A stretch of 64,000 bases of DNA, from positions 248,001 through 312,000 of the forward strand of contig NZ_BDBC01000003.1 in the NCBI RefSeq assembly GCF_001612785.1, given 5' to 3'. Positions 19,819 through 57,300 of the stretch are shown piece by piece. Position numbers and translations under genes: made by a program. The first letter of the stretch is position 1. Each line of letters begins with the position of its first letter. This DNA is from Nocardia beijingensis NBRC 16342 (GTDB lineage Bacteria; Actinomycetota; Actinomycetes; Mycobacteriales; Mycobacteriaceae). The notes beneath the pieces were generated by a model. That model was given only the letters and a program-made list of their open reading frames with translations, did not search any database and was not told the DNA's origin.

Positions 19819-19865
19819 GCGGGGCGCACCGGTCGGCAGGGGGGATGTGGACCGGCGCGCCCCGC
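19819..19865. terminator. Bidirectional terminator at the end of the NRPS operon
   Basis: The 16-bp arms GCGGGGCGCACCGGTC and GACCGGCGCGCCCCGC pair with one A-C mismatch around a 15-base loop. The hairpin fills nearly all of the 74-bp gap between the XRE regulator stop and the mbtH stop, so it probably ends both the regulator transcript and the 43-kb NRPS transcript. Confidence 0.8.
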
Positions 19866-19877
19866 GCATTCAGGTGG

Positions 19878-20096
19878 TCATTTCCCCTCGCTGGACATGG
19901 CCTCGATGAGCGACTTGGGACGCATGTCCACCCAGTGCGTCTCGACGTACTCCAGGCAGGACTTGCGGTTGGCGGCGCCGTAGGCGATGGACCAGCCGCC
20001 GGGGACGGCGGCGAAGACCGGCCAGAGCGAGTGTTCGCCCTCCTGGTTGATCAGGACGTAGAACTTGGCGTTGTCGTCGTCGAACGGGTTGGTCAT
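19878..20096 (-). CDS. mbtH: MbtH-like protein (A-domain chaperone)
   Basis: This 72-aa protein has the full MbtH signature: NPFDDDNAKFYVLINQEGEH, SLWP, VPGGW and the C-terminal THWVDMRPKSL. MbtH proteins bind the A-domain core and are often needed for adenylation or solubility. Here it most likely serves some or all of the 13 A domains encoded upstream. It is the last gene of the operon, 33 bp after NRPS B; ATG at 20096 has GGAAGG upstream. A distal location means its level depends on transcription through about 43 kb, unless an internal promoter exists. Confidence 0.97.
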   Translation of the reverse strand: MTNPFDDDNAKFYVLINQEGEHSLWPVFAAVPGGWSIAYGAANRKSCLEYVETHWVDMRPKSLIEAMSSEGK

Positions 20097-20129
20097 TTCG
20101 GATTTCCTTCCTGAGTCGGTTCATGGGGG

Positions 20130-45376
<25,247 letters not shown>

Positions 45377-45377
<1 letters not shown>

Positions 45378-48300
45378 CAGCGGTGTCCTTCCGAATCGAT
45401 GGCCGCCGCCGAGTCGGCGAGCAGCGCCTCGGCGGTGGCGGGCAGGGTCCGCAGCAAGGCCGCCAGACCGCTGCCGCCGAGGGCGGCGAGCAGGCCGGGC
45501 ACCAGCCCGGCGAGCGAGACATGGATCAAGGCTTCGGGTGTGGCCGCCGCGCCCATCGCCTTGGCGACGGTCGCGAGCTGGGCGTCGAGTTCGCCGAAGG
45601 AGATCAGCCGGTCACCGTGCTCGAACGCGATGGCGGCGGCGTCCGCCCGCGCCGCCCGGGCGATCAGCGCGGGCAGCTCCGCCACCGACGTCGCGGGCCG
45701 CGGCAGCCGTTCGGCCGCGGATCGGATGTCGATCGCGCGAACGGCCACCGCCGGGTCCGCGGCGACCGTCTCCAGCACTCGCAGCAGCCGGTCACCGAAC
45801 GCGTGCGCGGCCGGCTCGTCGAAGATGTCGGTCGCGTAGCCGACGCGCAGTTCCAGACCGGCGCGTGCGCCGTCGGCGGCGAAGCGCTCCAGCACGGTCA
45901 CCTCCAGGTCGGATTTCGCTTCCGCCAGCGGGAGATCGATCGCCTCGACCGTCAGTCCCGGCAGGTCCACCGCCGTCCGCGGCAGGTTCTGGAAGGTGAG
46001 CAGCACTTGGCACAGCGGCGCGTGCGAGCCGGAACGGGTGACGCCCAGCGCCTCGACCACCTGCTCGAACGGGACGTCGGCGTGCGAGAACGCCGCCAGG
46101 TCCCGCCGGGTGACCTGCCGCAGCAGCTCGCCGAAACTCGCCCCCCCCGGGTCGAGCTCGGTGCGCAACGCCACGGTGTTGACGAACATCCCGACCAGCT
46201 CGTCCAGCTCACGGACCCCGCGCCCGGCGACCGGGACGCCGACCGTGACGTCCCCCGCGCCGGACAGCTTCGCCAGCAGCACCGCGAGCGCGCTGTGCAC
46301 CAGAGTGAACAGCGTGCCGCCGTGTTCGCGGGCCATTCGCTCCAGGCGGACGGTGAACTCGGTGTCGATCGCACGGACGACGCTCGCCGCCCGCGTGCTC
46401 CGTCGGGCCGGTCGCGGGCGGTCGGTGGGCAGGGCGAGCAGTTCCGGCGCGCCGGCCAATTCGGTGCGCCAGAAAGCGAGTTGACGCGTCAGCAGGCTGT
46501 CCGGGTCGGCCGCGTCGCCGAGCAGTTCGTGCTGCCAGGCGCTGTAGTCGCGGTACCGGATGGCCAGGGGCGCCCAGTCCGGGGCGTGCCCGGCCGACCT
46601 GGCCAGGTAGGCGCGCACCAGATCGGCGGTCAGCGGTGCGATCGAGTACCCGTCCGCGCCGATGTGGTGCAGCACGACAACCAGGACGTACTCGTCGGCG
46701 GCGGTGGCGAACAGGGCGGCGCGCACCGGGGGCGCGGCGGCGAGGTCGAAGCCCGGTGACACGAATTCGGCGATGCGCGAGCCGAGTTCGGTCACCGTCA
46801 CCGGAATCGGCGTCAGCTCGACCGGTGGAGCGGGCACGACCTCCTGGACCGGTCCGGAGTCGGTGTCGGGGTATCTGGTGCGCAGCGTCTCGTGCCGGTC
46901 GAGCACATCGCCGAGCGCCGCCGTCAGCGCCGCCACGTCCAGCTCGCCGCGCAATCGCAGCGCCGTGGGGATGTGGTAAGCCGACGAGTCCGGCGCGAGC
47001 CGGTCGACCACCCAGATGCGCTGCTGCGCGGGCGCGAGCGGCGCCGGTCCGGCATCGGCTCGACGGACCAGGACGGGCCGCGCCGCGCCGCCGTCGACGG
47101 CAGCGATGCGCTCGGCGAGGGCGGACGGCGTCGGGGCTTCGAAGACCGCGGCCACCGCGACGTGGCCGCCGAGTGCCGCGCCGAGCCGGGCCGCGAGCCG
47201 GGTGGCCATCAGGGAGTTGCCGCCCCTGGCGAAGAAGTCGTCGTCCGCGCTCACCGTGTCCACGCCGATGACCTCCGCGAACGCGTCCGCGACCAACCGC
47301 TCCAGCGCACCGGCCGGTGCGCGGAAGGCCGCCTCGGCGAACACCGGCTCCGGCAGCGCGGCGCGATCGATCTTGCCGTTGGCCGTGAGCGGCAGCGCGG
47401 CCAGCACGACGACGGCGGCGGGCGTCATGTATCCGGGTAGTCGGGCGGCCACCGCCGCGCGCAGCGACGCGGCCAGGTCGGCGTGGGCGGCCGGGTCCGC
47501 TTGCGGCGCCGCGGCGTACGCGATGAGCCGTGCCCCGTCGCGCTCGTCGGCCTTCGCCACCGCGACGGCCGCGGTCACCCCCGGCTGCCGCAGCAGGGCG
47601 GCCTCCACCTCACCGAGTTCGATGCGGAAACCGCCGATCTGCACCTGGAAATCGGCGCGTTCGAGGTACTCCAGGGCGCCGTCGGGACGCCAGCGCACGA
47701 TGTCACCGGTGCGGTACATCCGCTCGCCCGCCGCCGCGCCGAGTTCCGCCGCGAACGGATCGGCCACGAACCGGTCCGCGGTCAGCGCGGCACGGTTGTG
47801 GTAGCCGCGCGCCAGCTGCGCCCCGGCGAGATACAGCTCGCCCGGCACCCCGATCGGCGCGGGCCGCAACCGCCCGTCCAGCACGTAGGCCCGGCTGTTC
47901 CAGGCGGGGAGCCGATCGCAACGGTGTGCTCCGGCTCGGTGTCCACCGCGAACGCAGTGATCGACACCGCCGCCTCCGTTGGACCGTAGAGGTTGTCCAG
48001 CGCGGTCCGGTCGCGGTGGCGGCGCACGAAGTCGGCGGCTGTCGCCGGGGGCAGCGCCTCGCCGATGGCCAGCACGTGGCGCAGGGTTTCCGGCAGCGCG
48101 GCGCCGGGCTCGGCCGCCAGCAGCATGCCGACCAGCGCGGGCACCGCATGCAGCACGGTCACGCCGTGGCGGCGCAGCAGTGCGCGCAGCAGGTCCGGGT
48201 CGCGTTCCGCGCCGGGCGCGGTGACGATCAGCCGTCCGCCGGTGACCAGCGCGGACCAGAACTCCCACACCGACAGATCGAAGGTCGCGGGCGTCTTCAG

Positions 48301-51300
48301 CAGCACGCGATCGTTCGCGCCAAGGCCGTATCGCGCTGCCAGCCAGAGGAGCTGGTTGACGATCGCGGCGTGCGGAACCGTCACGCCCTTGGGCAAGCCC
48401 GTCGATCCGGAGGTGAAGACGATGTACGCCGGATGCTCCGGACGCAGCGGACGGACCCGTTCCGCGTCGGTGATCGGCGTCGCGGCGAACTCCGCGCGGT
48501 CGGGTCGATCGACTTCCACCACGGCGCAGCCGGTTTCGAACGGAAAACCATCGCGCGAGGTGGTGAGCACGACAGCAGGCGCGGCGGTGGTCACGATGTG
48601 GGCGATCCGCTCGGCGGGATGATCGAGATCGATGGGCACATAGGCCCCGCCCGACCGCACCACGGCGTACATCGCGACCACCAGTTCGAGCGAGCGGCGC
48701 ATCGCCAGCACCACCGTCGACTCCGGTCCGACACCCGACGCGATGAGCCTGCGGGCCAACCGGTTCACCCGGTCGTCGAACTCGGCGTACCGCAGCTGTT
48801 CGCCGGTCGTCGCGTCCACCAGCGCGACCGCCTCCTGGCTGCGCGCGGTCCGCGCGTCGATCAGATCCGCCAGCGTGGCCCGTGGCACCGGGTGCCTGGT
48901 CCGGTTCCATTCGGCCAGCACCTGCGACCGATCGGTGCCGAGCAGGTCGATGTCGCCGACCGGCAGTTCCGGCCGTGCCGCGACCGTTTCGAGCACGCGG
49001 CACAGTTGGGCGGCGAACCGGAGCGCGGTCGCCCGCTCGAACAGATCCGTGGCGTATCCGAGGGACAGCTCGATGCCGTCGGGCTCGCCGTCGGCGTCGT
49101 AGGAGTCCACCGCGAACAGGTGCAGATCGAATTGCGCTACGCCGCTGTCGAAGTCGAACTCGCGGACGTCGAGCCCCGGCAGCCGCAGCTGTCCGCGTTC
49201 GTGGTTCTGGAACGAGTAGCCGACCTGGAACAGTGGGTGCCGTGCGGTGGAGCGCACCGGGTTGAGCACTTCCACCAGACGTTCGAACGGCACGGTCGCG
49301 TGTTCCAGCGCCGCCAGGTCGGCGGCCCGCGCCCGGCCCAGGAGTCCGGCGAACGACTCGCCGCCGTCGACGCCGACGCGCAACACGAGGGTGTTGACGA
49401 ACATACCGATGACGTCGTCCAGTTCGGCCGCGCCGCGTCCGGCCACCGGCGTGCCGACCGCGATGTCGCCTGCGCCCGACCAGCGCGCGAGCAGCACCGC
49501 GAACGCGGTGTGCACCACCATGAACAGCGTCGCGCCGTGCCGTCGGCCGAGTGCGGCGAGATCCGCGTGCAGCCGTGGGCCGATGGCCAGCGGAACCTTG
49601 TCCCCGCGCAGGGTCTGCTTCGCGGGGCGGGGACGGTCGGTGGGCAGCGCCAGCTGATCCGGCAGTCCGGCGAGCGTCCTGGTCCAGAAGCGGATCTCGC
49701 GCGCCGCCAGCGAATCCGCGTCGTCCTCGGCGCCGAGCAGTTCGCGTTGCCACAGTGCGTAATCGGCGTACTGCACGGTCAGCGGTGCCCAGTCCGGCGC
49801 GGCGCCGTCGCGGCGCGCGGTGTAGGCGGCGATCAGGTCCCGGACGAACGGCGCGATGGACGAGCCGTCGGCGGCGATGTGGTGCAGCACCGCGGCGAGC
49901 ACGAACTCACCTCGCGCACCAGTGCGGAGCACGCGGAACAGTCGTATCCGCACCGGGATCTCGGCGGTGCCGTCGAAGGTCGTCTCCGCCAGTTCCCGCA
50001 CCCGCCGCGGCAGCTCGGCTTCCGGGACATCGATCGGCCGCAGCGCCGGAGTCGCGGCGGGTTCGACGAGCTGCACCGGTTCGCCGTCGATCTCCGGGTA
50101 ACGGGTCCGCAGCGTTTCGTGCCGGGCGACCACGTCGCCGAGCGCGGCCCGCAACGCGGGCACGTCCAGCTCACCGGACAGCCGCAGGGCCACCGGGATG
50201 TTGTAGGCGGTGGAGGACCGATCGAACCGGTTGAGGAACCACATGCGCTGCTGCGCGGGCGAGAGCGGCACCCGCTCCGGACGCGCCGCCGCCACCAGCG
50301 CCGGCCTGCTGCCTCCCATCGCCACCGCGCTCGCCGCCGCCGCGAGATCCGCGACCCTCGGCGCTTCGAACAGCGCCCGCACCCCGACCGTCCGGCCCAG
50401 CGCCGCGCCGATCCGGGTGACCGCTTTGGCGGCCAGCAGGGAACTGCCGCCGAGCGCGAAGAAGTCGTCGTCGGCGCCGACGCGCTCGGCGCCGAGCACT
50501 TCGGCGAACACCTGCGCCACGACCCGCTCGCTCGGTGTGGACGGCGCCCGGTATGCGGTCGATTCGAACCGTGGCGCGGGCAGCGCGGCGCGGTCCAGCT
50601 TCCCGTTGACCGTCAAGGGGATGCGCGGCACCGGGACGATCGCGGCGGGCACCATGTGCTCGGGCAGGCGATACGTCAGGGCCTGGCGCAGCGCGGCCGG
50701 GTCGATCGAGTCGTCCGCGGCGACCACATAGGCGACGATGCGCGCTTCGTCCACCAGGTCCGCGCGCACCACCACGGCCACTTCACGCACCGTTTCGGAC
50801 GCCTCCAGCAGCGCGGCTTCGATCTCACCGAGTTCGACGCGGAAGCCGCGCAGGTTCACCTGCTGGTCCGCCCGCCCGAGGTACTCCAACTCGCCGTCGG
50901 CGGTCCAGCGGGCCAGATCGCCGGAGCGGTAGGTGAGCGACCCGTCGTCCGCGTACGGGTCCGCCACGAAGCGGCCCGCGGTCAGGGCGGGACGGTGCAG
51001 GTAGCCGCGCGCCAGCTGGCCGCCGGAGACGTAGATCTCGCCCGGCACCCCCACCGGGACCGGCCGCAACCGGTCGTCGAGCAGCCGGACGGTCAGCCCG
51101 GGCAGGCCTGCGCCGATCACGCTGGCGGAGCCGGTGCGTCCGTCGATCTCGCGATAGGACACGTGCACCGTGGTCTCGGTGATGCCGTACATGTTCACCA
51201 GGCGGGGTGCGTCCGGGTAGCGGGCGAACCACCCGGACAGCCGCTGCGGTTCCAGCGCCTCGCCTCCGAAGATGACGGTGCGCAACGCGAACGCGGCCGG

Positions 51301-54300
51301 TTCCGGCTCGGCCAGGTCGGCCGCGACGAGTTGATAGAACGCCGACGGGGTCTGGTTGAGCACCGTGACCCGCTCGGCGATCAGCAGTTCGCGGAACTGC
51401 CGCGGCGAGCGCGAGGTGTAGTAGTCGACCACCACCACCGTCGCGCCGGACAGCAGCGGGCCCCACAGTTCCCACACCGAGAAGTCGAAGGCGTAGGAGT
51501 GGAACAAGGTCCACACGTCCGCCGGGCCGAAGCCGAAGCGCCGCCGCGTGTTGTCCAGCAGCCGCAGCACGTTGCGATGCGGCACCACGACGCCTTTCGG
51601 CCTGCCGGTGGAGCCGGAGGTGTAGATGACGTATGCCGCGTTGCCGGAGCGCAGCGGAGCGCGCCGGTCCGCGTCGGTGATCGGCACGCCGCTGAATTCC
51701 GTGAGGTTCGGCGCGTCGACGTCGATCACCGGTCCGCCGAACCAGCCGCGCGGCAACTCGGTGGCGGCTCCGGCGATCGCGCAGATCGGCCTGGCGTCGT
51801 CCAGGACGTATTCGATGCGGTCGTCCGGATAGGCCGGATCGATCGGCAGGTAACCGCCGCCCGCTTTGAGGACCGCGAGCAGGGCGACCACCAATTCCGC
51901 CGAGCGGGGCAGCGCGACGGCCACCAGCGTCTCCGGCCCCACGCCCGCGGCGACCAGCCGTCGCGCCAACCGGTTGGACCAGTCATCGAGTTCGGCATAG
52001 GCCAGCGACCGCGCGCCGTCGCGCACCGCGACTGCGGCCGGGTCCAGCGCGGCGGCCCGCGCGAAACGCTCGGCCACGCTGCCGGTGACGTCCGCGACGC
52101 CCGCCGCACCGACCGGCCATTCGTACAGGGCGCGATGCTGCTCCTCGGCGCTGAGCAACTGGATGTCGCCGACGACCACCGTCGGATCGGCGGCGATGGC
52201 GGCCAGCACCTGGGTGAACCGCCTGCCCAGCACGGCGATCGACGGCGCGTCGAACAGGTCGGTGGCATAACGGATCTCGATCCGCATGCCGTCGGCGCGC
52301 CCGTCCTGGTCGTTCGACTCGAGCACGGTGAACTGGAGGTCGAATTCGGCGACCGGCGCGTCGAACTCCTGAGCGCGCACCCGCAGGCCGGGCAGCTCCA
52401 GGTCGGGCAGGGTGAAGTTCTGGAAGGTCAGCGCCACTTGGAACAGCGGATGACGGTTGCGCGCGCGGGCGGGCGCGAGCAGTTCGACGAGCCGTTCGAA
52501 CGGCGCGTCGGCGTTCGACAGCGCGTCGAGATCCTGCTCGCGCACCGCGTCGAGCACGGTCTCGAACCTGGCTCTGGTGTCGACGGCGGTGCGCAGCACC
52601 AGCGTGTTGACGAACATGCCGACGAGCCGGTCCAGCGCCGCGTCACCGCGTCCGGCGACCGGGGTGCCGATCGCGATGTCCGAGCCGCCCGACAGCCGGG
52701 CCAGCAGCACCGCCAGTGCCGCGTGCACCGTGCTGAACAGCGTGGTCTCCCGTTTGCGCGCCAGCTCGCCCAGTTCGCTGTGCAGGTCGGAATCGATCCG
52801 CAGGCGGTGGGTCGCGCCGCGATGGGAGGAGACCGGCGGACGCGGGCGGTCGGTGGGAAGTTCGAGTCGCTCCGGCAGGCCGTCCAGCGCGGTGCGCCAG
52901 TGGTCGAGCTGCCGCTCGGTGTCGGCGAGGTCGGCCTGCCAGAGCGTGTAGTCGGCGTACTGCACCGGCAGCGGTTCCCACGCGGGGGCGGCGGCGGACC
53001 GGCGCGCCGCGTAGGCGGTCATCAGATCCTCGGCCAGCGGCCCGAGCGAGAACCCGTCCGCGGCGATGTGGTGCAGCACCAGGGCGAGCACGTACTCCGT
53101 GCCCGGTGCGTCGTCGATCGCGAACAGCGCCGCGCGCAGCGGGGTGTCGGTGGTGACATCGAAGGGCGCGGTAGCCAGCTCCCGAAGCCTCTCCGGCACA
53201 GCCGTTTCGGTCACTCGCGTGACGGGAAGGCCGGGCGCGGCCTGGGGCAGCACCCGTTGTTCGGGCCCCTCCGGGCCGTCCGGGTAGACGGTGCGCAAGA
53301 TCTCGTGCCTGGCGGCCACGTCGGCCAGGGCCGCGGTCATCGCCGTGACATCCAGCTCACCGGCCAGGCGTAGCGCGACCGGGATGTTGTCGATCGCGTC
53401 GGCGGGCGCGGCTTGCCCGGCGGCGTGGAAGCGGTTGACGAACCAGACGCGCTGCTGAGCCGGAGACAGCGGGATGCGCCGCGGCCGCGGGCGGGGACGC
53501 AGCGGGACGCGTCCGCCCGCGCCTCGGTGCGTTTCGGCGCGGACGGCCAGCGCGGCGACCGTCGGCGCGTCGAACAGCGCCCGCACCGGTATCCGGGCGT
53601 CCAGTGCGGCGCCGAGCCGGGCCGCCACCCTGGCCGCGGTGAGCGAATTGCCGCCGAGGGCGAAGAAGTCGTCGTCCAAGCCGACCCGATCGACGCCGAG
53701 CAGCTCACCGTACGCGGCGGCGACGAGTTTCTGCACCGGTGTGGCGGGCGCGCGGAATCGCGTGGGCTCCACCACGGGCGCAGGTAGGGCGCGGCGGTCC
53801 AGCTTGCCGGACGCGTTCACCGGGAACTCGGGCAACACCACGTAGGCCGAGGGGATCATGTACGCCGGGAGACGCCGCGTGAGCGTCGCTTCGAGCGCCC
53901 CGAGGTCGAGGTCGACGCCGGAAGCGGGCACCAGGTAGGCGACGAGCCGCTCGCCGGTACCGGCGTCGTCGCGCACGAGCACGACTGCCTGCGCGATCTC
54001 GTCCACAACCGTGAGCGCCTGCTCGATCTCACCCAGCTCGATCCGCAGACCACGCAACTTCACCTGGAAATCGGTGCGACCCAAATACTCCAGCTCACCG
54101 TGCTCGGTCCACGCCACCAGGTCGCCGGTGCGGTACATCCGCGCACCAGGCTCCCCGAACGGGTTGGCGACGAACCGGTCACTGGTCAGATCCGGGCGCG
54201 CCACATAACCACGTGCGAGCTGAACACCCGCGAGATACAACTCACCCGCGACACCCACCGGCACCGGACGCAGGCGCGCATCCAGCACGAACACCTGCGT

Positions 54301-57300
54301 GTTGAACACCGGAGCACCGATCGGCACCGACTCGGTATCCGCGTCCACCACCTCATGGAAGGTGACATCGACCGCCGCTTCCGTGGGACCGTACAAGTTG
54401 TGCAGCGACGCACCGGTCAACTCCCGCAAACGATGCGCGGGCTTCGGCGGCAACGCCTCACCGGAAGCGAACACCAAACGCAGCGAATCACACTGCGCCA
54501 CAGCCGCATCGGCGACGAACACCGCGAGCATCGACGGCACGAAGTGGGTGACCGTCACCTTCTCCGCGCTGATGACCTCGGCCAGGTAGGCCGGATCACG
54601 ATGCCCGTCGGGCTTCGCGACGACCAAGCGGGCACCGACCTGCAACGGCCAGAAGAACTCCCACACCGACACATCGAAGGTCGCAGGCGTCTTCTGCAAC
54701 ACCACATCAGCGGGCGTCAGCTGGTAGGCGGTCTGCATCCACACCAGACGGTTGACGATCGCCGAATGCGAAACCGCAACACCCTTCGGACGACCCGTCG
54801 AACCCGACGTGAAGATCACATACGCGCAGTGCGACGGCGTAAGCGGGCCCAGCCGGTCCGCGTCGGTCAGCGGCGCACCGGAGTAATCGCCGGTGTCGAA
54901 CAGGTCGACATCCAGCACCGCCCACATCCCCGCGTCCTGGCCGGACAGGTCGAGTCCGTCCACAGATCGAGTCAGTACGCAGACCGGACGCGCCGTCCGC
55001 AGCATGTCCGCGATCCGCTCGGCCGGATGCTCCGGATCGACGGGGACATAAGCTGCCCCGGCCGCGAGCACCGCGTACAGGGCGACGACGAGATCGACCG
55101 ACCGCCGCATGCCCACCGCCACCGGCTTGTCCGGCCGCACGCCGACGGACACCAGCAGCCTGCCCAACCGGTGCACCCGGTCCGCGAACTCGGCGTAGGT
55201 GAGCGATGCGCCGTCGCAGGTCACCGCGATCGCTTCGGGCGTAAGCGCCGCCTGCGCCTCGAACAGCGATACCAGCGTCGCGTCCGGATCCACCGGACGC
55301 CCGGTGGCGTTCCAGGTGTGCAGGACGCGGGCGCGCTCCCCTGGGCTCAGCACGTCGATCGCGCCGACGGGCGCCTGCGGGTCGGCGGCCACCGCGTCCA
55401 GCACCCGGCGCAGGCGCAGCGCGAACGACGCGACGGTGGCGGGGTCGAACAGATCGGTCGCGTATTCGAAGACCGCCGCGAGGCCGGACTCGTCCTCCGT
55501 CAGCGACAGGTGCAGATCGAATTTCGCCGTCCGCGTGTCGATGTCGAGCCCGGAGACGGTCAGGCCGGGCAGCTCGAGGTCGGTGCGCGCGGTGTTCTGC
55601 AGGTCCAGCATCACCTGGAACAAGGGATGCCTGGCCGCCGACCGCTCCGGCGCGAGCACCTCGACCAAGCGCTCGAACGGCGCGTCGGCGTTGGCGAAAG
55701 CGGCCAGGTCGCGATCGCGCACCGCGGCGACCAAGCCGGTGAACGTCAGCTCGGGGCGGACGTCGGCGCGCAGCACGACGGTGTTGACGAACATGCCGAC
55801 CAGCTCGTCCAGCGCCCGCTCGCCGCGACCGGCCACCGGGGTGCCGATCACGATGTCGTACTGCCCGGACAAGCGGGCCAGCAGCGTGGCGAACGCCGCG
55901 TGCAGCACCATGAACAGCGAGGCGTTCGCCCCGTCCGCGATCTCGCGCAACCGGCGCCGCGTCGCGGCATCGATGGTGAACGGATGGCGCGCGCCGCGAC
56001 CCGACGCGACCGCCGGGCGCGGCCGATCGGCGGGCAACGTCGTCACGTCCGGCAGACCGGCCAGCTCGCCCTGCCAGAACCGGATCTGTTCGGCCAGTAT
56101 CGAACCGGGGGCGTCCTCCGAGCCCAGTGTCTCCCGCTGCCACAGCGCGTAGTCGGCGTACTGGACGGCAGGCGGCGTCCAGTCGGGCGCGCCGCCCGCG
56201 CGTCGCGCGACGTAAGCGCGCATGAGATCACGGGTGAGCGGCGCCAGCGACCAACCGTCGGCGCTGATGTGATGCAGAGCGACGACGAGCACATGCCGCT
56301 GCGCGCCGAGGCGCAACAGCAGAAGGCGCACCGGCGGCTCGCGATCGACCCGGAACGGCGTGGCCACCGATTCGCGAATCCGCTCCGTCAGCCGCCGCTC
56401 GTCGATGGATTCGGTGACCAGCGCGACCCGCGCCTCCTCGACCGGAAGCACCAGTTGATACGGGATGCCGTCCGCCGCCGGGTAGATCGTGCGCAGGGAC
56501 TCGTGCCTGGCGAGCACGTCGAGCACCGCGTCCGCCAGCGCCGCCTGGTCGAGCGCGCCGTCCAACCGGATGGCTGCCACCAGATTGTCGGCCACCGAGT
56601 CCGCGTCGAACTGGTTCAGGAACCACATGCGCTGCTGCGCGTAGGACAGCGGGATCAGCGTGGGACGCGGCCCGGCGACCAGCGGCGCGCGCGTGCGCGT
56701 CCGGCCGCCGGACAGGTGCGCGGCCAGCGCCGCCACGGTCGGGTACTCGAACAGTGCCCGCACCGGCACGTCGGTGTCCAGCGCGTCCGCCAGGCGGGCC
56801 GCGATCTGCGTGGCGACCAGCGAGTTCCCGCCCAGCGCGAAGAAGTCGTCGTCCGAGCCGACCGGATCGACGCCGAGCACCTGCCCGAACACCGCGGCGA
56901 CGGCCCGCTCCCCCGGCGTGCCCGGCGCACGGAAGGTCCTGGTGACCGGCACGGGGTCGGGCAGCGCCTTGCGGTCCAGCTTGCCGGAGGGAGTCAGCGG
57001 CATCGCGGCGAGCGGGACGTACGCGGTGGGCACCATGTACGACGGCAGCACGGAGCGCAGCCGCTGCTCCAGCTCCGCGGCGAGCCGGTCGGGGGCGATC
57101 GCGCCGACCACGTAAGCGGCCAGCGTCTCCCCGGTCGGCTGCGCCACGACCCGCGCCGCCGCCGCGCGCACGTCGTCCATGGCGAGCAGGGCGGCCTCGA
57201 TCTCGCCCAGCTCGATCCGCTGCCCGCGCAGCTTCACCTGGAAATCACCGCGGCCCAGGTACTCCAGCACCCCGTCGCGGCGGCGGCGCACCAGATCACC

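Noticed and set aside
47782..49753. Two overlapping NRPS frames as two separate genes
   Set aside because: The domain order continues through A domain 5 across a one-base frame change; each frame beyond that point is non-NRPS text. One frameshifted gene explains it better than two genes.
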